A stretch of 21,646 bases of DNA from Deltaproteobacteria bacterium (lineage in GTDB: Bacteria; Desulfobacterota; DSM-4660; Desulfatiglandales; B25-G16): the NCBI GenBank assembly GCA_019308645.1, contig JAFDHR010000010.1:1-21646 (forward strand), given 5' to 3'. The notes beneath the pieces are model-generated. The model searched no databases, was not told where the DNA came from, and saw nothing but the letters and a program-made list of their open reading frames with translations. A program made the translations under genes and the position numbers. Positions 1 through 5,849 of the stretch are shown one piece after another; the first letter of the stretch is position 1; every line of letters starts with the position of its first letter.

Positions 1-108
1 TTTTGCTATCATCGTAATTCTGTTGACTTAGCATTTTGTGGACGATATATTCTACAGATACTATCTGAATATTTTTTAGGCAAACAACGCTATTCTCGGA
101 CAAGCTCC
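1..108 (-). mobile_element. Possible end of an insertion sequence running off the left edge
   Basis: On the minus strand the membrane-protein gene loses its natural-looking reading at about 108, where the sequence becomes GGAGCTTGTCCGAGAAT (92-108). I recall this GGRGCTTGTCCG style from terminal inverted repeats of some IS families such as IS1182, but this is memory, not a search. Beyond it, one minus-strand frame stays open from about 110 to the window edge and contains an ATG near 36 followed by LSQQNYDDSK, which could be the start of a transposase. The other end, the target duplication and the transposase body are outside the window. Confidence 0.3.
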
Positions 109-522
109 TAGGTTTGATCTAAGGGTAGGGCAAATGACCTGAGGAATCACTACCCCAGTAGCTGACAGAACGTTGAGTGTTTGATCTTTTGTTTCCCGCA
201 GTCGCAATACCAAGGTGCCGTCTTCCATCAGGACCGGATCAGAAGATGAGCGCACCCACTTCACCCGAATCTTTACGTGAGGAGATGAAGGCAACGCCTC
301 CCATATTTCCTTTCTCAGAAACTCGGTTGATGTATAATTCACCTTCGCAGCGAGGTATTGCCGAGAGCTGAGTCGAAAGAATCGGAATAGCGGACGAAAG
401 ATTATCTCCTTCAGCTCCTCAGCCCGGTCTGGCTTGTGGATGATTAGTATGAGGATGACAACTAGAGCCGCTACCCATCCTTTCTCCCATATGAATTCGA
501 GCACTTTGTGGAGATCAGGCAT
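76..522 (-). CDS. Truncated single-pass membrane protein of unknown function
   Basis: I do not recognise the family. From the ATG at 522 the product is 148 residues: a short amphipathic start (PDLHKVLEFIWEKG), one strongly hydrophobic segment at about residues 16-29 (WVAALVVILILII), then a basic stretch and a soluble region predicted to be cytoplasmic. The earlier in-frame ATG at 597 lies deep inside the upstream gene, so 522 is preferred. The start overlaps the stop of the Cys-rich gene by 8 nt (ATGCCTGA), which indicates translational coupling. The C-terminus after TLRSNL reads GACPRIALFA and probably comes from inserted DNA (see the entry at 1-108), so the native protein was likely longer. 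It may now be a pseudogene. Confidence 0.5.
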   Translation of the reverse strand: MPDLHKVLEFIWEKGWVAALVVILILIIHKPDRAEELKEIIFRPLFRFFRLSSRQYLAAKVNYTSTEFLRKEIWEALPSSPHVKIRVKWVRSSSDPVLMEDGTLVLRLRETKDQTLNVLSATGVVIPQVICPTLRSNLGACPRIALFA

Positions 523-748
523 GCGACTTCTCCTCCTTAGCCTTTTCAATACAGTCAAGCGCTGAACAAAAGAGGGCAAGCTCCCCACGGTGAACAATAA
601 AGCCGCCGAGATTATCCCAAGTCAACGGCTCATCACAACAAAAACAAGTTATCTCTCCATAATCAACCTTACTCGCCATTCCATATTCTTCCAAAACTGT
701 CCGTAAGTCGCGATCTATAATTGCAGGAATCTCTATTTTATGTCTCAT
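515..748 (-). CDS. Small Cys-rich, probably zinc-binding protein
   Basis: I do not recognise the family. The 77-residue product contains CFCC about residues 36-39 followed by further Cys residues (LFCSALDC about 61-68), a spacing that suggests a metal-binding knuckle. An in-frame ATG at 826 would add 26 basic residues, but it has no ribosome binding site. The ATG at 748 has AGGAG about ten bases upstream. The stop overlaps the start of the membrane protein by 8 nt, so the two form an operon and may act together. Repeat module A (833-965) sits immediately upstream, with its terminator hairpin between this gene and any promoter further right. Confidence 0.5.
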   Translation of the reverse strand: MRHKIEIPAIIDRDLRTVLEEYGMASKVDYGEITCFCCDEPLTWDNLGGFIVHRGELALFCSALDCIEKAKEEKSHA

Positions 749-832
749 AGCGATTGTTCTCCTAACTCGAAGGAAGTACTCTTTAGTCTTGCTTTCCCTT
801 GTAACCCTAAACCTTATTTGAATCATGAAGGC

Positions 833-965
833 GTCAAATCTTTTTTTGACTCATGTTCTGTTTTCTTGGTTAACAGCAAGTGTCATTCACAAGAATAGAT
901 ATAAAAAAGCTCCACGAATACTGCGTTGGTGGAGCTTTTTGGAAAAACCTCATGCTGGAATTGCA
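833..965 (+). repeat. Dispersed repeat module A, copy 1
   Basis: About 130 bp shared with 5582-5720 and 8606-8745. It begins with a terminal palindrome GTCAAATCTTTTTTTGAC, then conserved TCATGTTCT and TTAACAGC blocks, then a hairpin with stem GCTCCAC/GTGGAG flanked by A and T runs, then a conserved GGAATTGC block. All three copies lie in the same orientation. Confidence 0.8.
904..940. terminator. Bidirectional intrinsic terminator inside module A
   Basis: AAAAAGCTCCAC, a loop of about 13 bases, then GTGGAGCTTTTT. The stem carries an A run on one side and a T run on the other, so it could terminate transcription in either direction. The same hairpin recurs at 5654-5688 and 8676-8715 with changed loop sequences. 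In the second copy the stem is extended by CTAA/TTAG. Confidence 0.7.
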
Positions 966-1002
966 GATCAAAATAACCTCCTTGAAGGACCGAAATTATT
1001 TT

Positions 1003-1130
1003 GTGGCAAGCTTACGCCTGTGGTTGGGATTTGTCAAGGGATAACGCTCTGATGAGCGGCGAAAGGAGCGTTTCTCTCTAGGAGCGCTTTGCTTGAGGGA
1101 AGATGCAGGGTATACAGCGTTAAGCTGATA
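1003..1130 (+). repeat. Dispersed repeat module B, copy 1
   Basis: About 115-130 bp shared with 5752-5849 and 10390-10520. Conserved blocks are GGCAAGCTT, CTGTGGTTGGG, TTTGTCAAGGGATAACGCTC and AGGAGCGCTTTGC. It contains a perfect small hairpin CGCTC-TGAT-GAGCG and a longer-range TCAAG/CTTGA pairing. In copies 1 and 4 it ends with a GCGTTAAG block. On the minus strand TTGACA and TAAGCT lie 17 bp apart, a possible weak promoter reading toward module A. Confidence 0.75.
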
Positions 1131-1140
1131 GTCTATAGCT

Positions 1141-1272
1141 CCCCAATGAAATACGCTGCGCCTATGTTAAATACGCTTCGCTGTCATTGACATGAATTTA
1201 ACTTGGCAAGCTGTCACTGTCGTGCCCCAGTTGAACGGTCTTCGAGTTCAACGGGGTAAAAATTTCACGAGG
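1141..1272 (+). repeat. Nested palindrome cluster (module C), three arm pairs
   Basis: An outer pair CCCCAATGAAAT (1141-1152) with ATTTCACGAGG (1262-1272) encloses two further pairs: CCTATGTTAAAT (1161-1172) with ATTTAACTTGG (1196-1206), and CCCCAGTTGAAC (1225-1236) with GTTCAACGGGG (1246-1256). The variable bases of each 5' arm match its own 3' partner. The first two 3' arms are followed by GCAAGC and the third by TAAAA. The gap 1273-1381 otherwise holds only the promoter region of the ATPase gene. Confidence 0.75.
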
Positions 1273-1344
1273 CAAGCATGGGGCAGAGTATCCCTCGTTC
1301 GCGGTAAAATCATAGTATCTTAGTAAAATAATATTGATTCTACT

Positions 1345-1358
1345 TTACTCATGAGTAA
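1345..1358 (+). promoter_or_regulatory. Operator-like palindrome upstream of AAA_14 ATPase 1
   Basis: TTACTCATGAGTAA is a perfect 14-bp palindrome ending 23 nt before the ATG at 1382. The same half-site occurs in two palindromes upstream of ATPase 3, with the same 23-nt distance from its ATG. No clear Shine-Dalgarno sequence precedes the ATG. I infer an autoregulatory site; binding is not shown. Confidence 0.5.
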
Positions 1359-1381
1359 CATCGTGTTATATCTAGTTCACT

Positions 1382-2521
1382 ATGAAAAAAATAGTCATAC
1401 GATACATAAAAAAATCGGTTGAAAAAGACCTTTTTGATAGAATGGTTTTCATTGGGGGGCCACGACAGGTCGGTAAAACGACCTTTGCATTATCTTTTTT
1501 GCCTGATTCAAATGAACGTCACCCCGCGTATTTGAACTGGGATGACATTTTTAACCGATCAGCGATCCTAAAGGGGGAATTGCCTCCAAACCAAAGATAT
1601 ATCGTGCTTGATGAGATACATAAATTTGCCGGATGGCGTAACCTTGTAAAGGGATTCTATGACACAAACAAATCTAAAATATCTTTTATAATTACCGGGT
1701 CAGCACGGTTGGATTATTACAGTAAAGGTGGTGATTCCCTTCAGGGAAGATACCATTATTACCGTCTGCACCCTTTCTCTTTGCAGGAAATAAATCCCAC
1801 TCCTACAAGAGATGATATCGAGATGTTGTTAAAATTCGGGGGCTTCCCAGAACCCTGCTTGAGATCAGAAGAGAGATTTTGGAGGAGATGGCAGAGAGAA
1901 AGAACGCAAAGGGTTATATATGAAGATATCAGGGATCTGGAAAATATCAAAGAGATAAGCCTGCTTGAAATGCTTGCAGAAGAACTTCCCAACCGGATAG
2001 GTTCACCTCTGTCGGTAAAGAAACTGAAAGAACTGTTACAGGTAGCCCATGAGACTGTTGAGCGCTGGCTGAATATTTTTGAAAGGATGTACTACTGTTT
2101 TCGCATATCCCCCTATGGTCCTTCTAAAGTCCGGGCAGTGAAAAAGGAACGGAAACTCTATTTGTGGGACTGGTCCTTGGTTCCTGATTCTGGTCCAAGA
2201 TTTGAGAATTTTATTGCATCACAACTCCTGAAATATTGTCACTTCATGGAAGACACCGAAGGTTTTCGTATGGATCTACGATTTCTTCGTGATACAGACA
2301 AGAGGGAAGTAGATTTTGTTGTTTTGAAAAATGATGCTCCGTTATTTGCCGTTGAATGCAAGACTGGTGAAAAAGCTTTAAACCCCTCTCTTTTTTATTT
2401 TAAACAGCGAACTGAAATTCCAAGCTTTTACCAGGTGCATAATGGCAAAAAGGATTATGAGAAGAATGGAATACGAATGATTCCCGCCCATACATTTTGC
2501 AAAGAACTCCATATGCCATAG
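1382..2521 (+). CDS. AAA_14 / DUF4143 ATPase 1
   Basis: A 379-residue ATPase of the widespread but poorly understood AAA_14-DUF4143 type. Visible landmarks in order: Walker A GGPRQVGKTT (25-34), Walker B YIVLDEIH (73-80), sensor-like TGSAR (105-109), the family's GGFPEP (153-158), a winged-helix-like region about 205-245, and a C-terminal nuclease-like core with EVDFVV (309-314) and VECK (324-327), resembling the D...ExK pattern of PD-(D/E)XK folds. The length is typical of the family. It is the only accessory gene on the plus strand and stands alone, with repeats on both sides. The biological role of the family is unsettled; proposals include defence and toxin-antitoxin-like roles. Family assignment is confident, function is not. 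Confidence 0.85.
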   Translation: MKKIVIRYIKKSVEKDLFDRMVFIGGPRQVGKTTFALSFLPDSNERHPAYLNWDDIFNRSAILKGELPPNQRYIVLDEIHKFAGWRNLVKGFYDTNKSKISFIITGSARLDYYSKGGDSLQGRYHYYRLHPFSLQEINPTPTRDDIEMLLKFGGFPEPCLRSEERFWRRWQRERTQRVIYEDIRDLENIKEISLLEMLAEELPNRIGSPLSVKKLKELLQVAHETVERWLNIFERMYYCFRISPYGPSKVRAVKKERKLYLWDWSLVPDSGPRFENFIASQLLKYCHFMEDTEGFRMDLRFLRDTDKREVDFVVLKNDAPLFAVECKTGEKALNPSLFYFKQRTEIPSFYQVHNGKKDYEKNGIRMIPAHTFCKELHMP

Positions 2522-2590
2522 TATGGTATTCTGCGCTCCACCTGAACAACTTCAATTATTCTCAGAGAGCTTGTATGAGAAGGGATCACG

Positions 2591-2667
2591 TTCCAGTGGA
2601 ATAGTTTTCGCCCCAGTTGAACACCCGGAGGGTGCCCCAGTGAAATATTAAAAGCACTTCACGGGGT
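2591..2667 (+). repeat. Module C cluster with unpaired 5' arms
   Basis: Three 5' arms in a row: TTCCAGTGGAAT (2591-2602), CCCCAGTTGAAC (2611-2622) and CCCCAGTGAAAT (2635-2646). Only the last has an obvious partner, TTCACGGGG (2658-2666). The sequence then passes directly into module D, which appears to have replaced the two missing 3' arms. A short CACCC-GGA-GGGTG hairpin lies between arms two and three. Confidence 0.65.
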
Positions 2668-2765
2668 CCCGATGATAGGGATCTCCGCTTCGCTACGACA
2701 TGTCATCCTCCGACCATTCTCGAATTGGTATAGGGTATTTAGCTTCTTTTTTCTTCATTTATGTT
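2666..2765 (-). repeat. Dispersed repeat module D, copy 1
   Basis: A TCCCGAT/ATAGGGA hairpin, a CTTCG-rich spacer, and then about 65 bp nearly identical to 5251-5316. The shared sequence stops a few bases beyond the ATG of the radC-like fragment described separately. A third, partial copy (hairpin and spacer only) lies at 13456-13490. Confidence 0.7.
2699..2758 (-). pseudogene. Fragment resembling the first 20 codons of radC
   Basis: The minus-strand reading from the ATG at 2758 gives KKKEAKYPIPIREWSEDDM after the initiator. RadC proteins typically begin with a segment of the form I(K/R)xWPEDxRPREKLL, so IREWSEDDM fits. After the Met at 2699-2701 the similarity ends and repeat-type sequence begins. 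A near-identical copy is at 5251-5310. The assignment rests on a short match and could be chance. Confidence 0.4.
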
Positions 2766-2769
2766 GTGG

Positions 2770-2797
2770 GTTCACCGTTCAGCGTTCAAGGTTCAGG
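2770..2797 (+). repeat. Degenerate heptamer tandem repeat, four units
   Basis: GTTCACC, GTTCAGC, GTTCAAG and GTTCAGG stand head to tail. The rest of the gap to 2980 is purine-rich low-complexity sequence with no gene that I can support. Confidence 0.7.
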
Positions 2798-2980
2798 GTT
2801 TATCTGCCGTTATTTTTATCCGCCGTCTTTGTGGCGGAGTGGCGAGCACTTTTCGGTAAAAAATAACGAATTAAGCAAAAGGCATAGGACAGAGGGCAAA
2901 GAGCAAACCGCAGAGCGTGAAGAGCAAAGAGGAAGGGATTAAGAAACTTTCAATAACAGATTTTTCAGGGTTGCGATGTG

Positions 2981-3244
2981 TTAGAGTTTTTTATAAACAT
3001 CACCCCTAGGCAAAACAGCAATAATTCTAACTTCCCTTTTATTTTCGTCAACCCTGTAGACTACTCTGATTGCTCCAGTCCTGATCCGTCTGAATTTTTT
3101 TAATTCACCCTCGAGTTTTTTAGTTCCAGGCCCAAAAGGATCTTCCTGTAGCATAGAAAAACACTTATTTAATCGCCTAGCAATAGGATCTGGGCATTTT
3201 TTATAGTAATTTGTGGGCTGCTTGTGGAGAACGATGTTATACAT
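2981..3244 (-). CDS. RelE/ParE-family toxin
   Basis: An 87-residue protein with the RelE/ParE toxin layout: N-terminal strand MYNIVLHKQ, helical region with ARRLNKCFSML, the strand-turn GTKKLEGELKKFRRIRTGAIRVVYRV, and a C-terminal strand REVRIIAVLPRGDVYK. The KLEG...RxRxGxxRVVY pattern is typical of the family. Members act either as ribosome-dependent mRNA endonucleases or as gyrase inhibitors; the sequence alone does not decide. Its ATG overlaps the stop of the upstream antitoxin by 8 nt (ATGTATAA). The length is normal and no key element is visibly missing. Confidence 0.85.
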   Translation of the reverse strand: MYNIVLHKQPTNYYKKCPDPIARRLNKCFSMLQEDPFGPGTKKLEGELKKFRRIRTGAIRVVYRVDENKREVRIIAVLPRGDVYKKL

Positions 3245-3428
3245 TCCGTCTTATGTTTTCCCAGGGTACGCCATTCTCTTCTCTTGCTGATTCCAGTATG
3301 ATCCTTTTTTCTTCTTCTGTGAATTCATCCTGCTTGAGGAATTCAATATAATCAAGTAAAGAGGTAATCTTGCTTTCCGGGAAACCATCAAGATATTTGA
3401 CTACTTTATTGATAACTTGTTTATCCAT
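3237..3428 (-). CDS. Antitoxin partner of the RelE/ParE toxin
   Basis: A 63-residue acidic, helical protein directly upstream of the toxin and overlapping it by 8 nt. The N-terminal part (KVVKYLDGFPESKITSLLDYIEFL) looks like a dimerising, DNA-binding antitoxin domain of the DUF2281 or Phd-like kind. The C-terminal part (EEKRIILESAREENGVPWENIRR) resembles the toxin-wrapping tails of RelB-type antitoxins. GAGGG lies about eight bases before the ATG. The role is inferred mainly from position, size and tail; the exact antitoxin family is uncertain. Confidence 0.75.
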   Translation of the reverse strand: MDKQVINKVVKYLDGFPESKITSLLDYIEFLKQDEFTEEEKRIILESAREENGVPWENIRRNV

Positions 3429-3489
3429 TTTTATTACCCTCGGGGATAAAATATATACTGTTTCTTAATATGCCTTCATTTAAGTAAAG

Positions 3490-3516
3490 ATTATATGAAT
3501 CTTAACGAATTGTCAA
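3490..3516 (-). promoter_or_regulatory. Sigma-70-like promoter for the toxin-antitoxin pair
   Basis: Minus strand TTGACA (3511-3516) and TATAAT (3490-3495), both perfect, with a 15-bp spacer, slightly shorter than ideal. It reads toward the antitoxin ATG at 3428. Confidence 0.45.
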
Positions 3517-3538
3517 AACTTTCTGTCAATGAGTCAAG

Positions 3539-3643
3539 TCCCAGTGGAATAGTCTTCGCCCCAGTTGAATAAGTTAAGGCCCCAATTAAATAGTCTTTGA
3601 ATTTAACGGGGTAAAAATTCAACGGGGTAAAAATTCCACGGGA
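3539..3643 (+). repeat. Triply nested covarying palindrome (module C)
   Basis: Three 5' arms, TCCCAGTGGAAT (3539-3550), CCCCAGTTGAAT (3559-3570) and CCCCAATTAAAT (3580-3591), are followed by three 3' arms in reverse order, ATTTAACGGGG (3601-3611), ATTCAACGGGG (3617-3627) and ATTCCACGGGA (3633-3643). Each 3' arm matches its own 5' arm at the variable bases, including the terminal T/A that replaces C/G in the outer pair. The extra A after CCCC forms a bulge in the pairs. The 3' arms repeat at exactly 16 bp. Confidence 0.85.
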
Positions 3644-3698
3644 TAAATCTGCTGTTGACGCGTTATTTTGAAAGAAACTCATTAAAGTTTGTATGAAA

Positions 3699-5006
3699 CT
3701 ATTGCTTCACATCGGTTTCCAGCAGCCATTTCCATACCGGTAGCACGGATATCTTCAGTCCGTCCTTCTCACGTTCCTCTTCTTGAACGTATGTCAGTAT
3801 GATGCCTGAAGTCAGGCTAAGGGCACTGCATGCATCCACAAGCCCTGCAATCTCACGTTTCTCATTCCGGTTGGTCAGTTCCCAGCAGACCTGTATAGCA
3901 TGTGTGGGCCTGTGGCCTTGCTTGATAATAAAGTCGCATTCATTCTTGTTCTTAAAGTAGTAAGTTTCAATACCGCGCCGGAACAATTCAATGGCAACGA
4001 TATTTTCAATAATTCTTCCGCGTTTTTCCGTAAAAGGACGACCTAGGGCGGCAAAGCCGGTATCGGTCAGATACGCCTTTTTCGGATTCATGATCCTTTG
4101 GCGGGGCGAAAAAGAAAACTTTTCGTTTGCAATGATGAAAAACGCCTCCGCAAGGTAGTGAAAATAGTTTGCAATAGTGCGTTTACTACCGGGTAGATTA
4201 TTGCTTTTCAGCTGCTTTTCGAATCGGGTTATGGAAAATATACCCGCATAGTTCTCCAGAATATCGTTCATAAGGGCATCGAGAACATACCGGGCCTTAA
4301 TGTTGTACCGTTCAAGGATGTCCCTGTAGAAGATGGTTTTGAAATAGCTCTGAAGGAGTCTCCGTTGTTCAGACTCGCTGCCAGCCATGGCGACTTCGGG
4401 AAACCCGCCGTGTTTTATGTAGGCATCAAAGGCAGCCAGAATGTTGCCACGTACAGCGGTGCGAAGTGATGCAGGGGTAAAGGAGATGTCCCGGTACCGA
4501 AGATATTCCTGAAAAGAAAAGGGGAGCATAATGATATCTTCGTAGCGTCCGCGGAGTTCTGTGGCTATTTCATTGCTCAAAAGCTCCGAATTACTTCCCG
4601 AAACAATGATTTTGAATTGCCTCCTGTTGTGAAGTGTACGGAGCACGCGATTCCAATTTGAAAGGTTCTGAATTTCATCAAAAAAAAGAAAAAGGGGGTA
4701 CCGTCCCGCAAGCTGATGAAAGGCCGCGAAAAGTTCGTCCATGGTATCCCCAGTGAATTCACCAAGTCGATAATCTTCAAAATCCAGGAAAAGTATGTAT
4801 TCTTTTGAATATTGGCCACCCTGCAGCAATGATTGAATGATCTGGTACATAAAGAAGGTCTTTCCCGACCGTCTCGGCCCCACAATGGCTAAGATACGCT
4901 TAAGGTCTGCGGGGTCTATGGCAGGCTGATGCCGGGAGACCAGCGAAGGCATCTCCCACTCTTCCAACCATTCAGCAATGATGGCAAGCAACACATCTCT
5001 TTTCAT
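3699..5006 (-). CDS. AAA_14 / DUF4143 ATPase 2
   Basis: From the ATG at 5006 the product is 435 residues. Landmarks: Walker A GPRRSGKT (43-50), Walker B FLFFDEIQ (106-113), sensor-like SGSNS (136-140), GGFPE (200-204), a winged-helix-like section around 250-290, and a C-terminal DUF4143 core with ECDFII (356-361) and IQVCWEL (371-377). The last motif lacks the ExK of the other three ATPases, so the nuclease-like core may be inactive here. An upstream in-frame ATG at 5054 would add 16 residues, but AAGG lies about eight bases before the 5006 ATG and a promoter-like site overlaps the extra codons. It is only distantly similar to its three neighbours, so it is not a recent duplicate. The function of the family is unknown. 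Confidence 0.85.
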   Translation of the reverse strand: MKRDVLLAIIAEWLEEWEMPSLVSRHQPAIDPADLKRILAIVGPRRSGKTFFMYQIIQSLLQGGQYSKEYILFLDFEDYRLGEFTGDTMDELFAAFHQLAGRYPLFLFFDEIQNLSNWNRVLRTLHNRRQFKIIVSGSNSELLSNEIATELRGRYEDIIMLPFSFQEYLRYRDISFTPASLRTAVRGNILAAFDAYIKHGGFPEVAMAGSESEQRRLLQSYFKTIFYRDILERYNIKARYVLDALMNDILENYAGIFSITRFEKQLKSNNLPGSKRTIANYFHYLAEAFFIIANEKFSFSPRQRIMNPKKAYLTDTGFAALGRPFTEKRGRIIENIVAIELFRRGIETYYFKNKNECDFIIKQGHRPTHAIQVCWELTNRNEKREIAGLVDACSALSLTSGIILTYVQEEEREKDGLKISVLPVWKWLLETDVKQ

Positions 5007-5009
5007 ATT

Positions 5010-5055
5010 GTTTACCTTGATAAACAGATTAAAGATAAAATGTTTACTTGTCAAC
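5010..5055 (-). promoter_or_regulatory. Promoter with paired operator-like sites upstream of ATPase 2
   Basis: Two related imperfect palindromes, GTTGACAAGTAAAC (5042-5055) and GTTTATCAAGGTAAAC (5010-5025), read on the minus strand. The first contains TTGACA (5049-5054), a possible -35, with weak -10 candidates 15-17 bp on. The second overlaps the ribosome binding site just before the ATG at 5006. Confidence 0.45.
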
Positions 5056-5185
5056 CCTTTCTTTCTGTACTATTTTCCAGCAGACATTGAATAGGCAGGG
5101 GATCAAGTCAGCCGTTGACTTTTAATAAGGGGGGACGCCCTTAAAATTTATGAATCGACACCCATTAATTGATGATTGTTCCCGC

Positions 5186-5316
5186 GGTCCCGATATCGGG
5201 ATCTTTGCTTCGCTACGGTCCCGAGAGGCGGGATCTTCGCTTCGCTTCGACATGTCATCCTCTGACCATTCTCGAATTGGTATAGGGTATTTAGCTTCTT
5301 TTTTCTTCATTTATCA
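5186..5316 (-). repeat. Dispersed repeat module D, copy 2, with two hairpins
   Basis: Two successive hairpins (GGTCCCGATATCGGGATC, then GGTCCCGAGAGGCGGGATC) separated by a CTTCGC spacer, followed by the radC-like fragment. The region 5056-5185 has no gene; it holds a short GTCAGCCGTTGAC inverted repeat at about 5107-5119. Confidence 0.7.
5251..5310 (-). pseudogene. Second copy of the radC-like 5' fragment
   Basis: It encodes the same 20 residues as 2699-2758, with one synonymous difference seen in the Ser codon of REWSEDD. The copies stop being alike at the same points on both sides, which indicates that the fragment moves as part of module D. Confidence 0.4.
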
Positions 5317-5357
5317 AATTCAACACATATCCAATCTATGCACATAATTACAAAACA

Positions 5358-5417
5358 TGTCCAAGAAATCTAAAAATATGGACACGATTTCAACACATGT
5401 CTACGTCATGGACATGT
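5358..5417. promoter_or_regulatory. Orphan operator-like inverted repeats
   Basis: TGTCCA (5358-5363) and TGGACA (5379-5384) form one inverted pair. ACATGTC (5395-5401) and GACATGT (5411-5417) form a second, 7-N9-7 (23 bp). They sit just beyond the stop of a Fic-like remnant with no intact gene attached, so they may be what is left of another gene's promoter. Confidence 0.35.
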
Positions 5418-5572
5418 TATTTTGATAAGAGTTCAAACAATTTCACATTCAGGTAAAGATTCTCTTTCCCCAATTTTTGGGCCTTGAGTATCCCTGTTTT
5501 TTCGATCTCTTTCAGATAATTGGCAGCGGTTTTCCTTTCCGCAATTCCGGCATCCACAAGGAACTGCCCCTT
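5417..5572 (-). pseudogene. C-terminal remnant of a Fic-family protein
   Basis: An open minus-strand reading ends at TAA (5417-5419) and gives about 51 residues, containing GIAERKTAANYLKEIEKTG and then GKENLYLNVKLFELLSK. This is the pattern of the C-terminal winged-helix domain found in many Fic proteins (R-x2-A-x2-YL-x2-L-x3-G-x-L, then GRExxYxN). The catalytic Fic domain is absent: repeat module A begins at 5582, exactly where the gene would continue. The gene therefore appears to have been cut by recombination or insertion of the repeat. Confidence 0.6.
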
Positions 5573-5581
5573 AGTCAACGG

Positions 5582-5849
5582 GTCAAGTCTCCGTTTGACT
5601 CATGTTCTGTTTTTCTTGCTTAACAGCGCGTGTCATTCACGAGAATAGACATAAAAAAGCTCCACTAAGCCTGATTTAGTGGAGCTTTGAAAAATCTTAT
5701 ATTGGAATTGCAAATCAAGATCCCTCCTTGACTTGAAGGGTTTAAACTATGTTGCGGCAAGCTTACTTCTGTGGTTGGGGTTTGTCAAGGGATAACGCTC
5801 TAACGAGCGGCGGGAGGGTAGAGGAGCGTTTCTCTCTAGGAGCGCTTTG
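5582..5849 (+). repeat. Dispersed repeat modules A and B, copy 2
   Basis: Module A occupies 5582-5720, starting with GTCAAGTCTCCGTTTGAC and with its terminator hairpin at 5654-5688. The stem there, GCTCCACTAA/TTAGTGGAGC, is ten perfect pairs. Module B occupies 5752-5849, and its hairpin loop is changed to CGCTC-TAAC-GAGCG. Order and orientation are the same as in copy 1. Confidence 0.75.

Noticed and set aside
833..965. Module A as a T-box or known riboswitch leader
   Set aside because: I see no T-box sequence or other recognisable aptamer core; only the terminator hairpin is clear.
3601..3643. Three 16-bp direct repeats that could suggest a CRISPR array
   Set aside because: The units are contiguous with no spacers, and each pairs with an upstream arm. 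They are the 3' arms of nested palindromes.
5122..5310. 62-codon open frame starting at the radC-like ATG
   Set aside because: Only the first 20 codons resemble a protein. The rest is hairpin and CTTCGC repeat sequence that happens to stay open.
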